From: CAZUVM01 sp964623885
GTDB taxonomy: Bacteria > Verrucomicrobiota > Verrucomicrobiia > Limisphaerales > UBA8199
Direction: 5' to 3'
Assembly: GCA_964623885.1 (NCBI GenBank)
Contig: CAZUVM010000254.1
Location: 1-17,456, forward strand
Length of the DNA: 17,456 bases
Positions 1 through 9,000 of the stretch are shown here, in pieces. The position numbers and the translations under genes were made by a program. How positions within the stretch are numbered: position 1 is the first letter of the stretch; every line of letters begins with the position of its first letter. The notes beneath the pieces are model-generated. The model was not told the origin of the DNA, did not search any database, and saw nothing but the letters and a program-made list of their open reading frames with translations.

Positions 1-3000
1 CATAGGGGTAATATTCTTCGTAGGAGATCACCCGCGCTTCGGCGTCGATCTCCAGCACGGCCGACTGCAGATGATTTCCGAGCTGGTAACGGACGAGCTT
101 GGCCGGCGCAGGGTCGCTGCCCTGCGTGCGTGTTTCGATTAACGCGACGCGCTGCTTGTCGTCCATCACATGCAACGTTTCGCGCTCCAGCTCGACGGCG
201 CCTCCGGTGTCGTACTCCCGGTAGATTTCGAAGCCGCCGAGATAGATCCGCTCTTTGGAGCGAGCCGTCCGCTCTGTAACCTTGCGCACCCGCTGGCCGC
301 CTCCGTCGTAGACGTAATAGGTCGTCTCCCGCGTCGCATCCTCGCCCGCTGCCTGTTGCGCCACGGCCTGGAGCTGATCGCGGAAGTCCCACTGCATCAA
401 CGAAAGATGAGAGATCGCAGTGATGTTGCCGTCCGCGTCGTAGGCATACCGCTCTATCATCCGTCCCTGCGCGTCCGTTACGCCGATGACTGAGCCTTGA
501 AGATCCAATAAGAAGTAAACCCGCTCCACGTTTCCGCCAGCATCGGCGAAATCGGCGGCGATGGGGACATCTGAAACTGCATAGTAGTAGCGTGCGCGAA
601 GGGTGGGGGTGGTAGCGCCTAAATCATATTCTTCCAACAGCCGATGATCGTCCCAGATAAATACCCGCTCCGACGGAACGCACTCGCCGGAAGGACCGCT
701 GACTTTGCGGTAATAACACAAGCCGTTGGGGAGATATTCATAGTTAATTTGAACACCGTCCCGGCGAACGATCTGGATTAATTCGTTACGGGAATCGTAC
801 TGGAGCGTCGCGGGAACTGGTACCGGTGCGGCTGCGCCCGGACTTCGGACCTGCAGCACTGTATTCGTCGTATTACCCAGAGTGTCCCGGCCCCGAACGA
901 AACCGTCGACGGAAGTTGCGAGCAAGTCCGTGTCAAAGTTGGTGACGCTGGCGGCAAACGGCAGGAGCGCAAAGCCGTCAGGGTTGTCAGTCGTGGTGGC
1001 GGTTCTGAGGTCCAAATCCTGGCTGTCATACTGGTAATTGCGGCCGAAGAAACCCGGTGACCACGAACCACCTTGTGCCGCAACATCGCCGGGCACCGTA
1101 AAGCCAGTTACTTGTCTGGCGCCGGCGCCGCCTATCGTGGGACGAGCGCCAAAATCCGCTCGGATGAGTCGATTGTCAGGATCATAATCAAAAAAATCGA
1201 CGCGTCCGCCGCGGCTCAGGAATTGGCGCGCAACGACGTTGTCCGTCGGATCGTAGACATAGCGCAGCTCGGCCAGGACATTGGTGTCACCCACTCGCGT
1301 GTATTTGCGGCCGGTGAGTCGCTTGCGCAAATCGAAGGTGTTTTCGCACAGGATGACACCGGGACCTATCGTCTGGCGTCCCACGAGATTGGCGGCCTCG
1401 AACTCGGTAGAGGTAACGATTGCATCCAGGCCTGCCGGTTGCACGTTCGTAAGCCGCGCATGCAGGTCCCTGCCTTCCGCGACGCGCAGACCTGAAGCAT
1501 AGGCCAGATTTGTTCGAACGCCGTCAATGCGCAAATCGTGGACGAGCGAATAGTTGTTCCCTGCCAGTTGCATGTCTTCTCTGCGTAAGGGTCCCTCGAG
1601 GTCATATTGGAACTGCAAGGACCCGAACAAAGAACTGCCGCCCAGTATCGTCAGAAATGTGGTCGCGGTCGGGCGATCCAATGAATCAAACGAATTGGTT
1701 TCACTGCGCACATGATTCGCGTAGGTAGCGCTTCGGGTCGACACCCGACCCTGTAGATCGTATTCCTGATGCGCCGCGAGGCCGGGGAACGTCATATCTC
1801 GAGGCTGATTGCGCGCATCGAAATTATCGAACGAGAAAGTTTGTCCGTCGCGCAACTGGCGCTGCTTCAGGCGCAGGCTTGAATCATACACGTATCTCCA
1901 GCCTTGATCCTGAATATCGCCCTCGAACGTTGGCCGGCGGTCCGAGTCATAGGCATAGTGGAACTCGACTCCGGAAGGGGATTTCTTCAGCATCGGTTCA
2001 CCCAGTCGGGTGTAGTCGGCCTGGTGGATTTGCCCGCGAGCATCCTGCAGTTTTAGGACCTTGCCATCCAATCGCCGGAGTTGATAGGAGGCAATCAATC
2101 CGACGTCGTCGGCGAGTTGCGTCGGCCGATCCAGGGCATCGAAGGGATCGTGGTGGGTCGTATAGACGTTCCGCCCCGAAGGACCTTCATGGCTGCTGGT
2201 GTTAAGGATATTGTTGTTATCGTCGAGGGCGAAGCCGACCGATTGCACCGAGTTGCTGAGAGAAGTGGAACGGCCGGCTTCGTCGTACGCGATCGTCGTG
2301 ACTTCGCCCGCCGGCGATGCGACCTGCCGGAGCCGGGCACTCGGGTCGTAGCTATAGGCCTTGGTCGCCTGACCGGTGTCGGTATCAACGGTCTCCGCCG
2401 CGATGCGATTCAGGGCGTCGACTTGGTAGGTGGCATGCAGTTCGATCCGACCCGAGGGATCACTGACCGTCAATTCCTTAACTGCGCCATTATTGAAATA
2501 GCTGCGCATTGTGGTCTCGGTCTGGGCTCCAATCACAGGCAGGATCTCCGTCTGCAAACGGTCAAAGCCATCATAGTTGTATATCGTGACGGCATCGCCC
2601 CGCGTAATGGAAAGCAGATTGTTATTATCGTCGTAGCCATAGCTCTCGGTGTACTCTCCCAATTTCATCTGATGCGGCCGGCCAAGATGGTCGATGAATG
2701 CGGGATCAAATATCTTCGATTCGCCGTTGGGATAGGTGATTTTAGTGACGCGAAACATGGCGTCGTGATCATAAGTGGTCTGCAATTGCTGCAAACCCTG
2801 GCCCGTGCCGGTTTCGGCGGAATTGAGAATATTCGTTCGCAGAAAACCGTTTTGCTCGTAGATACGAATATTCTCCAGTTCTTTGCCGGCGTCGGCCGTG
2901 GATGTTTGGCGCACGAGTCGGCCGTTCTCGTCATACGAGAAAGTTGAGAGCAGTCCGTTGCGGTTAACTGAGAGCAACTCTTCGCGCTCGTTATAAGTGT

Positions 3001-6000
3001 AACTCGTAACGGCGTTTAGAGGGGGGACACTCTTGTCGGGCTTACCGACCAGTCCGGCCGGGTTTCCATAAGTAAAAGTCGTTTCCCCAAGATTGCCAAT
3101 GCTCGAGCCGCTCAGGAAGCCATCGGGGCGATCGAGTCTGAAGTGATGGGAAATCCCATCCACGTCCTGGTGCAGCACCAATTGCCCATACTCATTGTAT
3201 GTAAACGTCTCGGTGGCACCCAGACCCACGGGAATCGACGGGGTGCCTGATGGTAGGTTGATGCCCACGGGCGGGTATTGGATTTGACCGACGTCCAGCC
3301 CGTCGCCGGTCAAGGCATAAAGGATGGAATTATTATTTACGTCAATTTGCGTCAGGTTTTTGAGATTATACTTGTTCTCATAAGAGTATTGGGTGGTAAG
3401 CGGCTGCGTCCCGTCCCGCGGAAACGTTTGCACAATTCGCAGGTTTGGTTGGGTGCGAATATTCTTTGTGCCGAATTGGAACTCATACGTGTAAATGACC
3501 TTGTTGCCCATGGGATAATCGATCTCTGCCGGCAAACCGTTGCTATAGTAGAGAGTTCGGTAGGTGACCGGCGTCGATCCAGGGCCGGACAGTCGTGATT
3601 GGCCAGGGAGACCCGATTTATCCAGGGTGATTTGGCTCTGCGCACTGTCAGCAGTCGTAACGCCGATCTTGCCATTGCCCGCAGCCAGATCAGCGGCCGT
3701 GTTCCCATATTGCATGTCCAACGACACCGGGCCATTGGCACCCGTGAAATTCTTCGCGGTAGGGCCCGGAGCGCCAGGCATGAACTCATTGATGGAAATT
3801 AGCGGGGCACCATTCGGATCGCCCGCTACGATTCCGGACAGGCCGTTGGCTTGCGGATACTGCGATTGGCCTGTTCCAGGCCCAACGATGTAGGTGTAAT
3901 ACACCTTTGGTCGGCCAGTAAAACCCAGGAGATTGGCCGTCGTTACCTTGATCCCTTCGCGGTGCTCCAGTTCGCCTTTGTCGGTATAAAAGAACTGCAC
4001 GTCGCGGCCCTGGCCTAAGGCACCTCCGGTATAATCAACCAGACGATAGATCCGCCCCACTTCTTTCTTATTATCAGTCGTTTTGTCGAGCGCGGTTAAG
4101 TGGCTCTGCTCGGACTTGGCGCGATAATGGCCAATATCGAGGTATCGGTCCGTGGTGACGGACAGGTCCTGAACCCGCACCAATTCGCCTCGATCATTGT
4201 ATCGCATCACCTGCGCGTTGTTCGTGTAGCGATTGTAGATGGCATTCAGGCGTCCCTGGGTTGTGTACCAAAACTGCGTGCCGTCGGGCAGCAACCGGCC
4301 ATACTTCTTGTCTTTGAACCGGACCATCATGTCGAATACGCCGGTCGGCGGCAGATAAAAGGAAAGGCCTTTGTCCAGCCACTGTAATTGCTGTGCTAGG
4401 GGATCGTTTTTGAATTCGTCGGGCGCATTTGTCCCGGCGAATTTATAGACTAAAACGCTCCCTTCGCCATTGATGAATAGCAAATCCCTATGCGTGCCAA
4501 TCTCATCATCGTTGCCGCCTCGCAGGACGACGGGACATACGCCTCCTGAGGGCAAAGCCTCCAGATCAATGATTCGTTGATTGTAATTGAAATCCCAGCC
4601 TCGACCGAACGGCCCGTCATATAGGTCCTGTGAACCCGCGCTACGTTTGAAAATGATCGGCATCCTCCTGCTGGGCAGCGAAAAATCCACCGTATCAGTC
4701 CTAAGCTCTCCGCTGTGCGCAGTAATGCTGCCGCCGCTTCCCGGCAGAGTCGCATGCCCGATCGGCGAAGGCGGATTGGGTCCCGTTATGTAGTCGCCGG
4801 GGATGCTGGGAAGCAACGCCTCGGTCCCGGGCCGCATTATCTTCTCCGTGGGATCCGGCTGAGCGGCGAAGGGACCGATAACCGAGTTACCGCCCCCGAT
4901 AGTGGAGTCGGCCACCTGATCGTAATCCAGATAGGCACGTTCGAAATAGCCGCTCCAAATAATGAGCCGATCCAACTCGTTGGTCAGGTTCTGCAGTTCG
5001 TCCGGCGTCGGGTTTTCGCAAGCCAAAAAGGCAATCGGTTTGGATAGGTACACGTTATAGGCCGGATCTGTCGGGTCGGCGCTGAGCCGGTACGCAGGCA
5101 GGATTTGGATAGGCGCATCGACGTTGTCGACCGGTTGCTCGTCAATGGCTTTCAAAGATTTGTCGCTCATGGCGCGTACGGGAAGGAAACCGCGACCTTT
5201 GTTGCGCAACGGATATTGCGCGTCATTCAGGCTCTCCAGCGAAAGATCCATCGTCGGGCCGGAGGACCCGGGCGCAAACGCCATGACGTAGTAATGGCTC
5301 TGCCGCGCGGGAGGCGACAAAGTGGACGGCCCAGGGTTGGTGCGCAAACAGGCGGGAACCAGAATGTCTGCGGGTATGGCCTTTTGCAGAACCGGTTGGA
5401 ACTTATCTGGCTTATTGGTGATCGTCGTTGGATCGAACGCGAGGTCAGTGTCGTTCGTGCCAAACATTTTGTTGGGGAACGAAACAAATTGTACCAAAGG
5501 GGCGGTTTGTTTCACCAGATGCGTTCCGCCGATGTTCACCACGTTTAGGCCATCCAGGTCGCCGTCAAAGGAACGAGCTCCGCCTCCCGCCCCGTAAATG
5601 GTTCCCACCAGTGCCGGGTGGGGGCCCGTGGGCGGCTGGGGTTGGGTCAGTTTGGACGGATCCAACAGCAGCACATCCTGAGAGGTGGCCACGCGCAGCA
5701 ACCCATCTTCGTGCTGGATGATAGATTGGATCAAACCATGCCGCTGCGGGATAGAGATGGTCCCCAATTGCTTGGGTTGCGTTGGATCGGTGACGTCGAT
5801 TACCACCAAACTCGAAGGCCCCGTTGTATTTGGCTCGACTGATACCAGCGCCAGGTTCGCCAGACGGATCTGACCGGCGCCAGTAGGCAAGCCAATGCCG
5901 AAAAGGGTGAAGAGTCTCTTGGGGGTTCCATTGGTGACTGTGAGTGAGGCATTGCTACGATCCAAAACAATTTCCCCCTGCAACAGCGTCTGATAAGCCG

Positions 6001-9000
6001 GCGGCGCGACGTCCACCGGCTGGCCTGTGCTGTCCAGCACGTGACCTCCGGTGAGCACCACCCCCAGGTAACTCTGCCCCGAGTCCCATACAAAATCGTT
6101 GATCCGCTGGTCAGTATCGAACAAACCAAATCTTTCGACTTCACCCGCGATGAGATTGAGAATACGCGCCGGGACCGGGAGCTGATCGCCCGCCGCAAAA
6201 TCGACGTAATCGCCATCTCCCAGCTTGTCCACGCCCATATTGATATTCGTTCCAAACTGATTCGGCGGTAAAAAGCTGCCGAGGATGAACGATTGCAGGT
6301 TTTCCAGCACAATCGCCTGACTGTCCGGCCCGGAGGCTTCGTAAGCCAGATAAGGCGGTGACCATTGGACTTTGGTGATGGCGGTGTCCGGAGCAAAGGT
6401 CACCGCCGCTGAGGCGAGGCGCACCATGTTGCTGGGGTTGCTGATGTCCACTACCCATAAGTACTGGAAGCCGCCGGACAAGTTCCCGAATTCATCCGAA
6501 CTGGCGCCCAGCTTTCCACCCACAACTGCCAGCAGATTGTTCGTGCGAATGGAACTCGGCTGCCGGCTCAGATCGATTGCAAAACGATACTTCGGGATCA
6601 GCGCCAGGTCGCGCGGGAACCCCGGAACCTGCAGTTGCCCAACCTGCAGCGGATGCGCCGGGTCGGACAAATTGTACGCCACCACCGCGCCATCCAGCGG
6701 GCCGGCTCGATCCAGGGCGAAGGCAAAAATCCCGCGCATCACCACGCCCCCGCCGGACTGGATTTCAGACAGGTTGCCTTGTGGAACCGGTGGGGTATGG
6801 AAGTGCAACAGGAACGGGTCGAAGCCGCCGGTGAGTGGATCCTGGTCCAAAGGATTGTGGATGGGAGAAATGTCCGTGATCTGGGAATTCAGTGTCAGCG
6901 TGTACTTGGTATCGGGGTTCAAGCTATAGTACGTGAGCGTGAGGGTGCGCTGGTCCGGACTCAACTCCAGCACGGGCAAATCCGCCGCCGGGCTCAGCGC
7001 AATGCCCTGCCCATTCGTGATCGAAGCGTCAACTGCCTCGTCGAACAGAATGACTATCGGCTGCCCCGGTCGGAGGCTCTGCTCCAGGAAGTCAGGATCG
7101 TCGTGCGGTTGGGATTGAACCACTCGCGGCCCGACGTGGTCGTTGGGATCGGAGAAAGGCGGATTAGTGACGGTGAGTGGCGAATCGGTAAAAGTGACGG
7201 GATAGTCAGCGCTCGCTGTGGGAGCACCGTTGACATCCGCACGCACCTTGAAGGTCACTCGTGCATTGGTTGTGCACGTGACCGGGAAAGCGGCGCGGAC
7301 CGTGGTAGCTCCCAGTTGCGTTATAACCGGTGGCAGAACCTGCGCTGCATTCGCGGGAATGAAGCCGCCGGCCACCAGGGGCTCGGTATCGATTGCGGAC
7401 AGCGTGACGACCGGCAAGTCGGATCCATGGCTCGCCAGCACCGTGATGGTCGCCTGCTGCCCGGGGGCGGGAATCAGCGGCGAGTGAAACATGCTCAACC
7501 GCGCCGGATTCGGGTCCGCCACCGCGCCCGGCCCAGGCACATGGAAAATAATGTCGGTCAGTCGCGCCACCGAAACCTGAACGGAAGCCCGCACCGAGGT
7601 GCGAACGCCAAAACGAGTTGGATGCTGCGCGGTCAGCACGAATTCCTGCCCGCTGCCTGGGATTGTCGGATCGCCGAACTCCGGCTCTGGAATCATGGCG
7701 GCGTAAAAACCATTCTGGCTGGACATGCAATAAATCGCGCCGGGGCTCAGCCGCCCAGGCCGCGTCTGGTCGAACGTGCTGTGACCGATAGGATCGATAG
7801 TCACCAATGCACCGCCCACCGGACGCGCATTGGTGATAATGCCGCTGCTATCGTATGTTTCTTCGATCACTTTGCCCGAAAAAACGACTGGCTGAGATTC
7901 AGTAGCCAACAACAAAGGCATGACGCCTAGCGTTGAAATCGCGGCGCTCTCTCCGGCAGTGGACGTCGGCGGCGATGCTGCGCCCAAGATCAGGTTTTGA
8001 GTGTCCATGGCTTCCTGCTGATCGTTGGGTGGATTGAGCAGGTAATTGGCACCCGGGAAAGGCGGCGAGTGCGTCACCAGCCGTCCGTTCTCGTACACCA
8101 TTTTATCCAGCAACATGAACACGTGATCGCCCTGCAAAGTCGAAGGAGCAACCATGGCAAAAACCGAATGGTTCGGTGTGGCACCGTTCGTGACCCCGGC
8201 TTGCTGTAGTTGCGCGTCGGTGACCGGTATTGAAACGTCCACCGGACCCAGTGAAGAGCCGCCTTGGGCTGAGATCTTCAAACCTCCGCCCAGAAGCGTA
8301 CCTCCCACCGGCAGTACTCCCCCCGTCAGCGCGAGCAGGTCGCTTGTGCTTAACAGGTCCAGTTTAAATTTCGTCTTATCGGCGATCGCGCCTGGTTGCA
8401 CGATCACCTGCACCGGCCCGCCGTCGCTCTGCGCTTCCAGAATTCCGCCACCCTGGTACAGCCCCACAAATCCATTATCGAAAAGCTGGCGGCTTACCGG
8501 GAGGTAATTGCGCGTGCCGTTCGCATTGACAATCGTGGCTGAGATGAAGTCAGCCTCGCCGCCGTGGATCAGGCCGTAGAAGCTGCCGTCGCTCTTGCTC
8601 AGCACGGTGGCTGTCTCACCGCTCGATTCATTCGCCAGAATCACTGGCTTACCCGGCTCGACGGAGCCTGCGCTGCCTTGGACGACAATCGCGTCTTTTT
8701 CCTGCCCGGGAACGAAGGCTGGAATCTTCGAAAGAACATCAGCAGGAATATTGGTCGCGCCGGGCTCGAAAATAACGAGCTGTGCGGTTAACCGATTGAG
8801 CAGGTCGCTTTCGGTGGTGAAAGAAAATAGGCCAGGGCCGGTTAATCCGCGGCCGGCAGAATCAGTGACATTTGTAGCTATCGCAACGGTGTAGAGTGTG
8901 CTCGGATCGAGTTGCTCGGTGGGCAGAAGCGTGGCGATCGTATTCTTCAGGTTCAACGACAAGCCCGCGGGTACCGGTACGGAATTGCTGCCGAGCAACT

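Noticed and set aside
300..4400. DNA-level tandem repeats or CRISPR in the RHS region
   Set aside because: The YD motifs repeat at the protein level only; I see no regularly spaced identical DNA units.
6635..7930. A 431-codon open frame on the plus strand antisense to the RHS gene
   Set aside because: It lies wholly opposite the giant coding frame, its translation is rich in Arg/Gly/His with no recognisable domain, and many similar shadows occur on the same strand. It follows from the codon bias of the minus-strand gene.
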